Shown: positions 1 through 10,288 of the stretch, piece by piece
How the letters are laid out: every line of letters starts with the position of its first letter
Numbering within the stretch: position 1 is the stretch's first letter
Source: Tethya wilhelma
Lineage: Eukaryota > Porifera > Demospongiae > Tethyida > Tethyidae
Reading direction: 5' to 3'
Length of the DNA stretch: 64,000 nt
Assembly (NCBI GenBank): GCA_964030475.1
Contig: CAXIPT010000003.1
Span: 10,369,953 to 10,433,952, forward strand
Position numbers and translations under genes: made by a program
Notes under the pieces: generated by a model
The model's input: only the letters and a program-made list of their open reading frames with translations
Databases searched by the model: none
Told to the model about the DNA's origin: nothing

Positions 1-163
1 GGCCTAAGGCACATACTTTTAGATAGAGGTAATGTTCCATTTATCAGACAGGAGGTCCAACGTGTAGTACAAAAAAATTATAATATTATTTTTGTCTAAA
101 ATTGGTTATAAATTTGAAGAAAGTTTTAGCCTAGCCTACTAAACACTATTCTACAGCTTCACT

Positions 164-1939
164 ATGGCCAAGCGATGTCCATGGTCACAAGAAGATCTAA
201 TTAAGGCTGTCCAAGACATTCGAGAGAAGAGAAGCACATACAGAAAGGCTGAGGCAGCATATGGAATCCCCAAAAGTACACTATTTGATTATGCAACCGG
301 GAGATCCGAAATTGGAAGCAAACCTGGACCAGACACTGTACTCACCACTGCTGAAGAAGACAAAATTGTGGAGTATGTTATCGAGATGAGTAAGATTGGA
401 TATGGCCGTACTCGGGAGCAAATCTTAGAAATGGTGAAATGTTTCATTGAGGTTGATGGACGGCCTAATCCTTTTAAGAACAACAGACCTGGAAGGAAAT
501 GGTGGCAGCTTTTCTTAAAACGACATCCAATTCTTTCGACACGTGTACCTGAACCCCTTCAGTTGGCACGTGCCAGGTGCTGTACTCCTGAAGTTATTCT
601 TAGTTGGTTTGCTGACTTTGATCAGTTTTTACAAGTTAATAGTGTCAAAGACCAGCCAATGGCAATTTGGAATGCTGACGAGGCAGGATTCCCTCTTTGC
701 CCGAAAACAGGCAAAGTGCTTGCTATGCGCAACTCAAAGAATGTGTATGCAATCACCGGTGATTCCAAAGAGCAGATAACATGTCTTTGTGCTGCAGGTG
801 CTTCTGGGCAAGTCATCCCTCCCATGCACATATTTGCCGGTGAGCGTTTTGGATATAATCCCATGAAAAATGCTGTTCCAGGATCCTATTTTGGTCGCTC
901 ACCAAATGGGTGGATCTCTACAGAGATTTTTTTTGGTTGGATCGCAAATCATTTCGCAAAACATGTGACAGTGAGACCTGTAGTACTATTGGTGGATGGT
1001 CACACCTGTCATATTGACCTTGAAGTGTCAAAATTCTGTCGAGATAACAAAATTTTGCTCTACTGCCTACCACCACACTCCTCGCATTTGTTACAGCCAC
1101 TGGATGTTGGTTTTTTTAAACCACTGAAAGAAAACTGGTCAAAAGTGTGTGATCACTACCGATTAGAACATCCTGGAAAAGCTGTTACTAAAGATGTGTT
1201 TGCTGAGTTGTTTAAGCAAGCCTGGCTTAACACTGTGAAAGCATCATCTATTGTCAATGCTTTTAAGGAATCAGGTACTTGTCCTTTCAATCCTGATGCT
1301 ATTGACAAAAGCAAACTAGCGCCCTCTCTACCATATTCTCACTTGTCAGAAAAACCCAAGAAACAAGATGCATCATCTTCCGAGAGTCAGAGTCTAGCAC
1401 TACTAGAAAATACAATGAAGCCAGAAACTGTGCAGCTTTATAATCAGAGATATGAAGAAGGTTATGATGTTGAAGTGGATGAACTGTATGTAGTTTGGTC
1501 TAAGTTTAAAGCTCTGGCCATTTCTGATGACAAGGAAATAACTCCACCTCCACCCACTCTCCCTATTAGAGAACAGAAGGTTTCTCCAGCCCTTGATGAG
1601 ATTTTGACGCATCCAGACCCTCCTAAAAATAAGAATGCAGGAAAATCAACATCAAAGATGCCCAAGCACTTGTCAAGTGAGCAAATGATTGAGTACCTAC
1701 AAAATGAAAAAGATGAAAAACTCAGATTAGAGGTAGAAAAGGCAAAGAGAAAAGAAGACCGAGAAAGAAAAAAAAAGGAGAGAGAGGAAGAAAAGGAAAG
1801 AAAGCGTATAGAAAGAGAAAAGAAGAAAGAGGCTACAGCTAGATCGAGGCTTTTGAGTAGACGCGGAAGAGGTGGCCGTGGAAGAGGTGGCCGTGGGAGA
1901 GGTGGAAGAGGTTCTCGTGGGAGAGGTAGTGGTAGTTGA
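164..1939 (+). CDS. pogo/Tigger-like DDE transposase
   Basis: Intronless 591-codon frame. Residues 1-50 form a Psq/CENP-B-type helix-turn-helix (KAEAAYGIPKSTLFDYATGR), followed by a second DNA-binding segment to about 135 that includes KWWQLFLKRHP. The DDE_1 catalytic domain covers about 165-360, with D172 (WNADEAGF), D278 (LLVDGH) and D314 (LQPLDVGFF). There are 35 residues between the last two, the DD35D spacing expected for pogo/Tigger transposases, so the triad is intact. The C-terminus has a charged coiled-coil stretch (about 505-565) and RGG-type repeats (about 572-591). The family cuts and pastes DNA at TA dinucleotides. A TGA ends the frame, but the same frame continues into a PHD finger. 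Terminal inverted repeats were not found, and the left end may lie outside the window. A domesticated gene is possible, but the intact triad and lack of introns favour a recent element. Confidence 0.9.
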   Translation: MAKRCPWSQEDLIKAVQDIREKRSTYRKAEAAYGIPKSTLFDYATGRSEIGSKPGPDTVLTTAEEDKIVEYVIEMSKIGYGRTREQILEMVKCFIEVDGRPNPFKNNRPGRKWWQLFLKRHPILSTRVPEPLQLARARCCTPEVILSWFADFDQFLQVNSVKDQPMAIWNADEAGFPLCPKTGKVLAMRNSKNVYAITGDSKEQITCLCAAGASGQVIPPMHIFAGERFGYNPMKNAVPGSYFGRSPNGWISTEIFFGWIANHFAKHVTVRPVVLLVDGHTCHIDLEVSKFCRDNKILLYCLPPHSSHLLQPLDVGFFKPLKENWSKVCDHYRLEHPGKAVTKDVFAELFKQAWLNTVKASSIVNAFKESGTCPFNPDAIDKSKLAPSLPYSHLSEKPKKQDASSSESQSLALLENTMKPETVQLYNQRYEEGYDVEVDELYVVWSKFKALAISDDKEITPPPPTLPIREQKVSPALDEILTHPDPPKNKNAGKSTSKMPKHLSSEQMIEYLQNEKDEKLRLEVEKAKRKEDRERKKKEREEEKERKRIEREKKKEATARSRLLSRRGRGGRGRGGRGRGGRGSRGRGSGS

Positions 1940-2176
1940 CAAAGAGAAGTGAGTCCTGTAACACAAAGCGACTCCACTCAGTCAGACCAGTCTGGGGTGT
2001 CATCATCTGAGAGTGACCAAGAAGTTGTATGTCCCAAATGTCAACAGCATAGCGATGGCCGATGGATCTACTGTGAGAAATGTGGACACTGGTTCCATTT
2101 TGAATGTGTGGGTTTAATTGAGGAGGAGAATGTTGAGAATGCAGACTGGAATTGCAGCTCCTGTGACTCTAACTGA
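1940..2176 (+). CDS. PHD-finger module, in frame after the transposase stop
   Basis: After the TGA at 1937-1939 the same frame stays open for 78 codons to a second TGA. It encodes an acidic Ser-rich linker, then a C4HC3 zinc finger: CPKC, CEKC, the H/C pair of HWFHFEC, and CSSC. The spacing fits a PHD finger, a chromatin-reading fold. No ATG starts this segment, so it is unlikely to be a separate gene. It is probably the C-terminal domain of the transposase, separated by one nonsense change, a sequencing error, or programmed readthrough (context TGA-C). PHD-type C-termini are known on some animal pogo-like transposases, from general knowledge. Confidence 0.75.
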   Translation, partial: QREVSPVTQSDSTQSDQSGVSSSESDQEVVCPKCQQHSDGRWIYCEKCGHWFHFECVGLIEEENVENADWNCSSCDSN

Positions 2177-2688
2177 GAATTTTATTGTGTTTGTGTAATG
2201 ATTGATACGTACTAAATATGTTTGAGTTTTCATTGTGGCCGTACGTGGATGCAGGAATCACTTTTGTCTAAAATTTCTTTGTGTTTACTAATTGGAAAAT
2301 ACGTACGGTTAATTAGAACGCGTAGTGGGAGTACAAAATCTAGCTGTGCTGTCCGGTAGTTGGAGCAATCTCTGTGTTTTTCAGTGTTGTACATTAGGTA
2401 GGTATAGTAGTTTATTTGTGTCACTTAAGTTATAGAATATTCTGTCTTGTTGTGGAGATACACGCTACCAATTTCTTAAGTGTCCGACATACGGTGATAT
2501 TACCTTAATGCTGTACTAGACAAGACAACTAAACAGAGAACTCTAACCTATTCATTATAGTAAAATTTTTTGTGTATTATGTGTTCTGTCTTACTAGTTT
2601 GCCACTGACTCAAATCAAGTTGCAGCGAGTCGTATATGAGTTGATGACATTGAGTACATGGTACATAGTGTATACTGTATTGACCTAC
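2177..2688. other. non-coding stretch between transposase and LTA4H exon 1
   Basis: No exon with consistent splice sites was seen on either strand. It presumably holds the 3' flank of the transposon and the start of intron 1 of the minus-strand LTA4H copy C. No terminal inverted repeat matching positions 1-163 was recognised by eye. Confidence 0.5.
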
Positions 2689-2844
2689 CATTTGGGAACA
2701 GTAGTCTTGCAGAGTTATTGCTTTCAGGGTCACTGAACACAGGAATATCTTTCTCTTGAAGTCTGTTTCAAGCACCCAGTGGATGTGATTGATTACAACT
2801 TCAGTGAAGTTACATTTGGAGCAAGGATCACTCTGATTGGACAT
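2689..2844 (-). pseudogene. LTA4H-like copy C, first exon only
   Basis: The 52-codon exon starts at ATG 2844 and ends at a GT donor (GTAGGT) next to 2689. It matches exon 1 of the two full LTA4H genes nearly residue for residue ([31 protein letters not shown]). No exon 2 follows before the transposase at 2176. In copies A and B intron 1 is roughly 0.5-0.9 kb, so exon 2 could lie left of the window with the transposon inside intron 1, or the copy may be a truncated duplicate. It lies in the same orientation as A and B, as the downstream end of the array. Partial gene or pseudogene cannot be decided here. Confidence 0.7.
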
Positions 2845-2898
2845 TTTGTTTTGATGCTATACTCAAACCCCGCCTCTTCATTGTTTTATCATTGTTGT

Positions 2899-2968
2899 AG
2901 TCTCGTGCCCAGACCCTCTATTTTTTTCCCGGAGTCGGGAGGAGAGGGTTGGGTCTGGGCACGAGACT
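2899..2968. repeat. 70-bp perfect-arm hairpin repeat
   Basis: The arms AGTCTCGTGCCCAGACCC and GGGTCTGGGCACGAGACT are exact reverse complements around a 34-base centre. It belongs to a family of tiny palindromes seen repeatedly in the window (9141, 9217, 16905, 45889). Confidence 0.85.
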
Positions 2969-3224
2969 ATTATTGTTGGTGCATGCATGCATGCAGCTGC
3001 AGCATGGAGACAAAATAATATTCGCGTGTACAACGCCCATGCATGCAGCCCCACCCACACTTAATTTAGGCTAGAAGGGCTATTCTTTATTATTCACAAA
3101 AATACACGAGTAGAAAAAGTAATGCAGTCAGAAATTGATACTAGAAGTTCATCTAGTTCTATATACAGATCAGCAGTCTAGACTAATATACATCACAATA
3201 TCATTAAATGTTTGGCATGACTGT
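2969..3224. other. 3' flank of LTA4H copy A
   Basis: Between the hairpin and the LTA4H-A stop codon there is AT-rich sequence with GCATGC repeats near 2982-3050 and no coding signal. It would hold the 3' UTR of copy A and the 5' flank of copy C. Confidence 0.5.
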
Positions 3225-6200
3225 TCATTTCAGCTTAAGGTCTTTCTCCAGCTGGGCCACAGCCACACTGCTGTAGAATGACTTGTTTTCAGAGAACGTC
3301 AACAATGCAAGCTTCTTGCCTTCTTCACCACACTCATAGAGCCCTCTGAGGAAAAGAAGAGAAAGAATGTCATCAGAACAGTCTGTTATTGACTCCACAT
3401 TCATCCACACTCACTGGTAAAGAGGTCGAATGTACTTCATTCTTCCTTGAGAAGTCACAAAATTGACAACCAGTGGAAAGACTTCAGTCCATTTACTTTT
3501 TAGACAGAGTCGTAGCCACCTATGGATGTGAAGGAGAGTACAATAGTTGGACTCGCCATAGCATCGCATGACACTAGTACATGTAACCTACTTCGATCTT
3601 ATTTCACTGTTGTCCCTCTTTGACATTCCATAAATCTTTTCCATTGCCTGTAATGCTTCAACACACAGGGGATCAGGCTGAATAGGATTAGCAAGAGTTG
3701 ATCATAGAGACAAATTATACGCACAAAAGAAGCTACATAATGTACTTTTTCTAGAAGATGGTTGAGGACCACTTGGGCAGCAGTTGCAGGCAGGTCTTCA
3801 AACTCAGATGATGGGAATTGAACCAAGCAGGCATCATTGAACTGAACAATGAGAGGATCAATCACAATGAAAATATATGTAATTAATGAGTCTTCCCACA
3901 CATTCATACCTCAGTAAGTGAGGCCCATCTCTGAGCAAGTGCAGCACTGGCATCAGCTAGAGATGTATCAAACCTAACATACAGCCACAGAGGAAGTGGT
4001 CATATCCATGGTACATTACAACTTGATATGACTTGTACAGTAGCACATGTAGACTTCGTACTAACTTGGGGGTGTGTGGTGGCATGCCAGATTGGTAGAA
4101 CCACTTGTCCCATTCAACTTCAGCAAACACACCTTTCTTGTCCTACACAAGAAGTATAATATACGCTACATGCATGAGTTTCAGAGAGTGTGAAGAGAGG
4201 ATTTCATATGATGCACATCACAAAATGTTATACCTGTTCTGCAAAGAAATTGAGGAAGAACTCCTTCCACTCCAATGTGGTAAGGTTCTTGTACTTGTAA
4301 GCTTCAACATAGCTTTTTAAGAATCCATCCAGTGATCCTATACAGTCAGAGGAGAAAGGTGAATTTAGGTATCCACTGTGCCGTTTGTACAAAACACAAC
4401 TTGAACCATCTTACCAGGTCCACCAAGAAGAGTCTCGAGGTAAAAGAAAAAGATTGCTCCTTTTTCGTAAGGAATAGTGGAGTAAGCATCATCAGGATGG
4501 ACTCCAGTGAGCTTGGGCACCATTGCCGTTAGCTCCAGCTTGTTATTATTATCAAATTTGGTGATCTGAATAAAAAAATAAATAAATAAATAAAAAAAAC
4601 AACAACAAGAGTGTCTATGATGTAACTGTCACTTTAATACAAGTTAATGCTCACAGCATCTTGAAGATTCTTCCATCCATCTAGTGCATGCATGAATATG
4701 AAGATTTAATTGTTAATGATTGATACATGAAAATTCAAAAAAACAAACAAGTAGTCTTATCTTTACAAAACAAATCTCCCAATACCTCAAGCAATGTCTA
4801 GCAAATTGGCAAAAAGGTCAAGATACTCATGCATGACAGGGCCTAGCCATGAGAACTCAATGAGGGTGGTAGATCATGATTATGAGTACACATGCATGCC
4901 AACTGTTGCACTCACTGATATAGTCAAGGTGTCTTTCTTTCTCTCCTCCTAGTCTCCCAATGATCAACCTCTCTAAGAAGGTGGTGATGCCTTCATTCAA
5001 CCAAAAGTCCTCCCAAGTCATATTGGTCACCAGGTTACCAGTCCAGCTGTGAGAAGCTTCGTGAGCTATGATCAACTAATATTAAGAACAGACAAACAAT
5101 CTGAAGGCCTGCATTTATCAATGAAGGTACAAAGACTTACAATGGCTTGAGTTTTCTTGCCAGTTTTTGTGGTTGACTACAGTATATGAGTGAGTAGGTG
5201 AGTGTAAGAAGTTTTAGTGTGTGTTCTTGGTGTGTGTGTGTGTGTGTGTGTGTGTTTGAATGTATAGACTTGTCTAACCATGACAGTGGGAGAGACAAAA
5301 GTCAAACATGGATTCTCCATTCCACCATAAGCAAAAGATGGGGGTAAGATGAGTAGGTCATAGTTTCCCCACACGTAAGGCCCAGCAATATCTTCAGCGA
5401 TGGACAGAACACGATCAGTCTAAAGAGAAAAAGTCACTCTGTTAAAATCTAGTGAACTCTAACTGAGACTCACTGACCTCCGAAAACTCCCAGGCGGCCT
5501 GATCAATTGTTTCTTTCTCACACCATACATGAGTTCGAGGGCCAACTTGTCTAGAGTTGTAGACAAATAGCATTTCAATCATTGGAGCCGCTGAAAGTGT
5601 ATCTATTATAACCTACCTGCTCTCCAGTGCCCCAACCACCAGTGAGATGAGATAAGAGGGAATGGGCACCTTCTGGTGAAACTTGAAAATAGTTTTTGAT
5701 GTATCCTTTTCGTGAGGCACAGATCCCAACCTCTCAGCACCCATCAAGGCAACAAGCTCAGATGGAACAGTCACCTGTGTGTCAAAACACNTTGAACCAA
5801 GCAGGCATCATTGAACTGAACAATGAGAGGATCAATCACAATGAAAATATATGTAATTAATGAGTCTTCCCACACATTCATACCTCAGTAAGTGAGGCCC
5901 ATCTCTGAGCAAGTGCAGCACTGGCATCAGCTAGAGATGTATCAAACCTAACATACAGCCACAGAGGAAGTGGTCATATCCATGGTACATTACAACTTGA
6001 TATGACTTGTACAGTAGCACATGTAGACTTCGTACTAACTTGGGGGTGTGTGGTGGCATGCCAGATTGGTAGAACCACTTGTCCCATTCAACTTCAGCAA
6101 ACACACCTTTCTTGTCCTACACAAGAAGTATAATATACGCTACATGCATGAGTTTCAGAGAGTGTGAAGAGAGGATTTCATATGATGCACATCACAAAAT

Positions 6201-7757
6201 GTTATACCTGTTCTGCAAAGAAATTGAGGAAGAACTCCTTCCACTCCAATGTGGTAAGGTTCTTGTACTTGTAAGCTTCAACATAGCTTTTTAAGAATCC
6301 ATCCAGTGATCCTATACAGTCAGAGGAGAAAGGTGAATTTAGGTATCCACTGTGCCGTTTGTACAAAACACAACTTGAACCATCTTACCAGGTCCACCAA
6401 GAAGAGTCTCGAGGTAAAAGAAAAAGATTGCTCCTTTTTCGTAAGGAATAGTGGAGTAAGCATCATCAGGATGGACTCCAGTGAGCTTGGGCACCATTGC
6501 CGTTAGCTCCAGCTTGTTATTATTATCAAATTTGGTGATCTGAATAAAAAAATAAATAAATAAATAAAAAAAACAACAACAAGAGTGTCTATGATGTAAC
6601 TGTCACTTTAATACAAGTTAATGCTCACAGCATCTTGAAGATTCTTCCATCCATCTAGTGCATGCATGAATATGAAGATTTAATTGTTAATGATTGATAC
6701 ATGAAAATTCAAAAAAACAAACAAGTAGTCTTATCTTTACAAAACAAATCTCCCAATACCTCAAGCAATGTCTAGCAAATTGGCAAAAAGGTCAAGATAC
6801 TCATGCATGACAGGGCCTAGCCATGAGAACTCAATGAGGGTGGTAGATCATGATTATGAGTACACATGCATGCCAACTGTTGCACTCACTGATATAGTCA
6901 AGGTGTCTTTCTTTCTCTCCTCCTAGTCTCCCAATGATCAACCTCTCTAAGAAGGTGGTGATGCCTTCATTCAACCAAAAGTCCTCCCAAGTCATATTGG
7001 TCACCAGGTTACCAGTCCAGCTGTGAGAAGCTTCGTGAGCTATGATCAACTAATATTAAGAACAGACAAACAATCTGAAGGCCTGCATTTATCAATGAAG
7101 GTACAAAGACTTACAATGGCTTGAGTTTTCTTGCCAGTTTTTGTGGTTGACTACAGTATATGAGTGAGTAGGTGAGTGTAAGAAGTTTTAGTGTGTGTTC
7201 TTGGTGTGTGTGTGTGTGTGTGTGTGTGTTTGAATGTATAGACTTGTCTAACCATGACAGTGGGAGAGACAAAAGTCAAACATGGATTCTCCATTCCACC
7301 ATAAGCAAAAGATGGGGGTAAGATGAGTAGGTCATAGTTTCCCCACACGTAAGGCCCAGCAATATCTTCAGCGATGGACAGAACACGATCAGTCTAAAGA
7401 GAAAAAGTCACTCTGTTAAAATCTAGTGAACTCTAACTGAGACTCACTGACCTCCGAAAACTCCCAGGCGGCCTGATCAATTGTTTCTTTCTCACACCAT
7501 ACATGAGTTCGAGGGCCAACTTGTCTAGAGTTGTAGACAAATAGCATTTCAATCATTGGAGCCGCTGAAAGTGTATCTATTATAACCTACCTGCTCTCCA
7601 GTGCCCCAACCACCAGTGAGATGAGATAAGAGGGAATGGGCACCTTCTGGTGAAACTTGAAAATAGTTTTTGATGTATCCTTTTCGTGAGGCACAGATCC
7701 CAACCTCTCAGCACCCATCAAGGCAACAAGCTCAGATGGAACAGTCACCTGTGTGTC

Positions 7758-7806
<49 letters not shown>

Positions 7807-8226
7807 TTTAGACTTTTGGTTCTATATAATAACTATTGTACCTTTGTATAGTGATGAATTCACACTATTGTTGTTGGTCAAAGTGTACATATGACAACTT
7901 GTCACTGAATTTGCTCTTTTATTGTGAGTCATAAACTATTCAATTTACCTCTGCAGTGAAAGTTGTCTTCACAGATGGTGTGTCTTGACATGGCAGCATA
8001 CTGCGAGCATGAATAGGCTAGGCCATGAAAGTCATCACACAAAATAGGAGGTTATGAACATGTGATGTGGTTATGTCATGTCATATGCTGTACAAACCTG
8101 ACACTGAGTGAAAAGATAGGGATGTTTCTTGCCTGCTGTCTGTTGAGGCTCCAGCCACTGAACAGCAGGACACGATGGAGAGGTTTCATACGTGATGGTC
8201 ACTTTCACATCTGCCCCTCTGTATAG

Positions 8227-8274
<48 letters not shown>

Positions 8275-9492
8275 GTGTGTGTGTGCGTGTGTGTGTGTGT
8301 GTGAGTTATTTGATCTTATACTTTTTGGAACAGCTAGCAGGCAAGTCAATGACGAGTGTTGACCCAAATGCTCCCTCAGGACATTGCTCCTCAAACTTCA
8401 ATAAAGCACCATCAGCAACATTGACCACAGACGCCACTGTAAGTTCACTCATGTCCAGTACCTAAAGCAACAAAGTTTATATTGTACAGTTTGTTTATGC
8501 ATACATGTAAAGTAGTACATAGACAAATTATAATAATAGTAATTAATTGAAGCACATGTGTTGCATGTGTGTCACAATTACTGGGTCTGACATGATGTAC
8601 TCAAAATATCCTTTGGGGGAAAAAATCATTCTGATTAGTACAAGGAACAACCTTCTACTGTACAAAACCCACCAACATAACCACAGAGGTCAGACATATG
8701 ATAACAAACAGCAGACTTGGACCAATGTGCTTTCATTTCACTAGAAATACATGTTCTGGGGAAGTTTTAGGAGGTACAAAATTCAGGCTGTTTAGCCATA
8801 GATAAATATACTCCAGAGTATTATATTATCTATGGTTCAGGGTACTGGCCCTGTGTCAATCAGGCCAGCGCCTGGCCTAGAAAAGCTTACCATGTGGAAT
8901 ATAGGCATCGTATTACAGTGCGGAATATAGGTATGGTATTACAGTGCGGTAACTGTCTCTATCTATACGCTACACAGACTGTCTCAGAACAGACATTAAA
9001 AATTCTAAGATAGAATTTGATTAGTATCAATCCAACTGTCAGGTGTACAGTTTTCAGAAATTTATGTAAAATTTAATCTTGAGTGTCTTCTATTATAGCA
9101 GATTGAAAGACAAAAAAGCAAATTAATGTGAATGCGATCTAGCCTCGTACCCAGGCCACTTCCACCTTTTAGTGCTTCATGCTGGCCTGGGAACGAGGCT
9201 AAATGTGATCCACAGTTAGTCTGGTGCCCACTGCGCCAGACGTACCCTTTCTTGTTGGGCACCAGACTAATGTGCAATAGGCCTATAAAATTTATTTTTG
9301 TCAGGCTAACACAAAATATTTATAATACTGACATGGACATACCATCTGGGAGCAGTCATCCTGCAGGGTTGTGGCCTCAAGAGTCACTGAGCACAGGAAT
9401 ATCTTTCTCTTGAAGTCTGTCTCAAGCACCCAGTGGATGTGATTGAGTACAACTTCAGTGAAGTTACATTTGGAGCAAGGATCAGTAGACAT
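3225..9492 (-). CDS. LTA4H: leukotriene A4 hydrolase-like aminopeptidase, copy A
   Basis: Multi-exon M1-family zinc metallopeptidase, start ATG 9492, stop 3225. Exons in order give an N-terminal beta domain, [18 protein letters not shown], the substrate motif GGMENP, and the zinc site HEASH...NEG (HEXXH-X18-E). Next come [14 protein letters not shown] and the C-terminal GRMKYIRP. Against human LTA4H these correspond to Glu271, the zinc ligands, Asp375, Tyr378, Tyr383 and the carboxylate-binding Arg563/Lys565, all present. The family cleaves short peptides, and in vertebrates it also hydrolyses LTA4 to LTB4 in the cytosol; lipid activity here is inference. The middle exons appear twice (3818-5790 and 5792-7764) because of an assembly join at N 5791. 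The true gene should have them once and be about 2 kb shorter. Confidence 0.9.
3818..7764. repeat. 1,973-bp exact tandem duplication around N 5791 (probable misassembly)
   Basis: Bases 3818-5790 reappear at 5792-7764 with a constant offset of 1,974, and all reading frames inside translate identically. The left copy ends within the start of a (CA)n tract (...GTGTCAAAACAC) immediately before N. The right copy runs on through that tract at 7755-7803. This is what an unmerged contig overlap broken at a microsatellite looks like. Taken literally, it would repeat the zinc-site exons and break the protein. Confidence 0.9.
7755..7803. repeat. (CA)n microsatellite
   Basis: Uninterrupted CA repeat of about 20 units in an LTA4H-A intron. 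It is the place where the left contig stops at 5790. Confidence 0.95.
8227..8302. repeat. (TG)n microsatellite
   Basis: About 75 bases of TG repeat with two GCG interruptions, in the intron between LTA4H-A exons 2 and 3. The long open frames across it are repeat artefacts. Confidence 0.95.
9141..9200. repeat. 60-bp hairpin repeat
   Basis: AGCCTCGTACCCAGGCC pairs with GGCCTGGGAACGAGGCT with one mismatch. It lies in LTA4H-A intron 1 and belongs to the same family as 2899 and 16905. Confidence 0.85.
9217..9269. repeat. 53-bp hairpin repeat
   Basis: TAGTCTGGTGCCCA pairs with TGGGCACCAGACTA variants at the other end. It lies 17 bp from the 9141 hairpin, so two members are back to back. Confidence 0.8.
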
Positions 9493-9852
9493 TGTTCAAA
9501 TGTTGGCAGTTTTCGACTTGCAGGGCTTAATCAACTTCTGAAAATTTAATTTCTCCAGCGTTTATATATACTTGACGACCATTGACATTATGGGCTAGCT
9601 TCCAACAGAATGAATGCAGCCCCACCCCCCACTTATATAATGTACAGGAATGGTATGTGAAAGGGCGCCGGCTATAACTTATGAGTGGAGAAAACAATCA
9701 ATCAGCCATATTATTGTCTTGAAAGTTCTATGAATCAGCATGCAGTACTCTTGCAAAGAGACATCAACAATACTTAGCTAACAATAGTTTTAGCAAAAAA
9801 AAAAGAAAAAAAAAGCCCATTAATTTTACTACTAAATTTTTGGCATGAGTGT
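9493..9852. promoter_or_regulatory. spacer between LTA4H-A start and LTA4H-B stop
   Basis: This 360-bp gap must hold the promoter of copy A and the 3' end of copy B. It contains the shared block at 9561-9585 and an A-rich tract near 9796-9815, which reads T-rich on the gene strand. No coding exon was seen. Confidence 0.5.
9561..9585 (-). promoter_or_regulatory. shared TATA/GGTCGTC block upstream of LTA4H-A
   Basis: On the minus strand it reads TCAATGGTCGTC followed by a TATATA-like run, ending 69 bp upstream of the ATG at 9492. Almost the same block precedes LTA4H-B (14123) and FEM1 (16272) at similar distances. A core promoter role is inference. Confidence 0.45.
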
Positions 9853-10225
9853 TCATTTCAGTTTGAGGTCTTTCTCCAGCTGGGCCACAGCCACACTGCT
9901 GTAGAATGACTTGTTTTCAGAGAATGTCAACAATGCAAGCTTCTTGCCTTCTTCACCGCACTCATAGAGTCCTCTGAGGAAGAGAAGAGGAAGAATATCA
10001 TCAGAACAGTCTGTTATTGACTCCACATTCATTCACACTCACTGGTAAAGAGGTCGGATGTACTTCATCCTTCCTTGAGAAGTCACAAAATTGACAACTA
10101 GTGGAAAGACTTCAGTCCATTTACTTTTTAGACAGAGTCGTAGCCACCTATGGATGTGAAGGAGAGTTAGTCATGTCCTAGCATTGCATGACAATAGTAG
10201 TGTGTGTGTCTGTGTGTGTGTGTGT

Positions 10226-10288
<63 letters not shown>

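Noticed and set aside
1462..1977. Minus-strand 171-residue frame inside the transposase gene
   Set aside because: It is the complement of Lys/Glu/Arg-rich coiled-coil and RGG codons; low complexity, no family features.
4105..4532. Plus-strand frames repeated at 6079-6506
   Set aside because: They are antisense to LTA4H exons and introns; repetition reflects the assembly duplication.
8229..8465. Open frame of repeated Cys-Val over the TG tract
   Set aside because: It is translation of a (TG)n microsatellite; true LTA4H exon 2 lies on the other strand. The same applies at 7587, 10188, 12814, 18049 and 51384.
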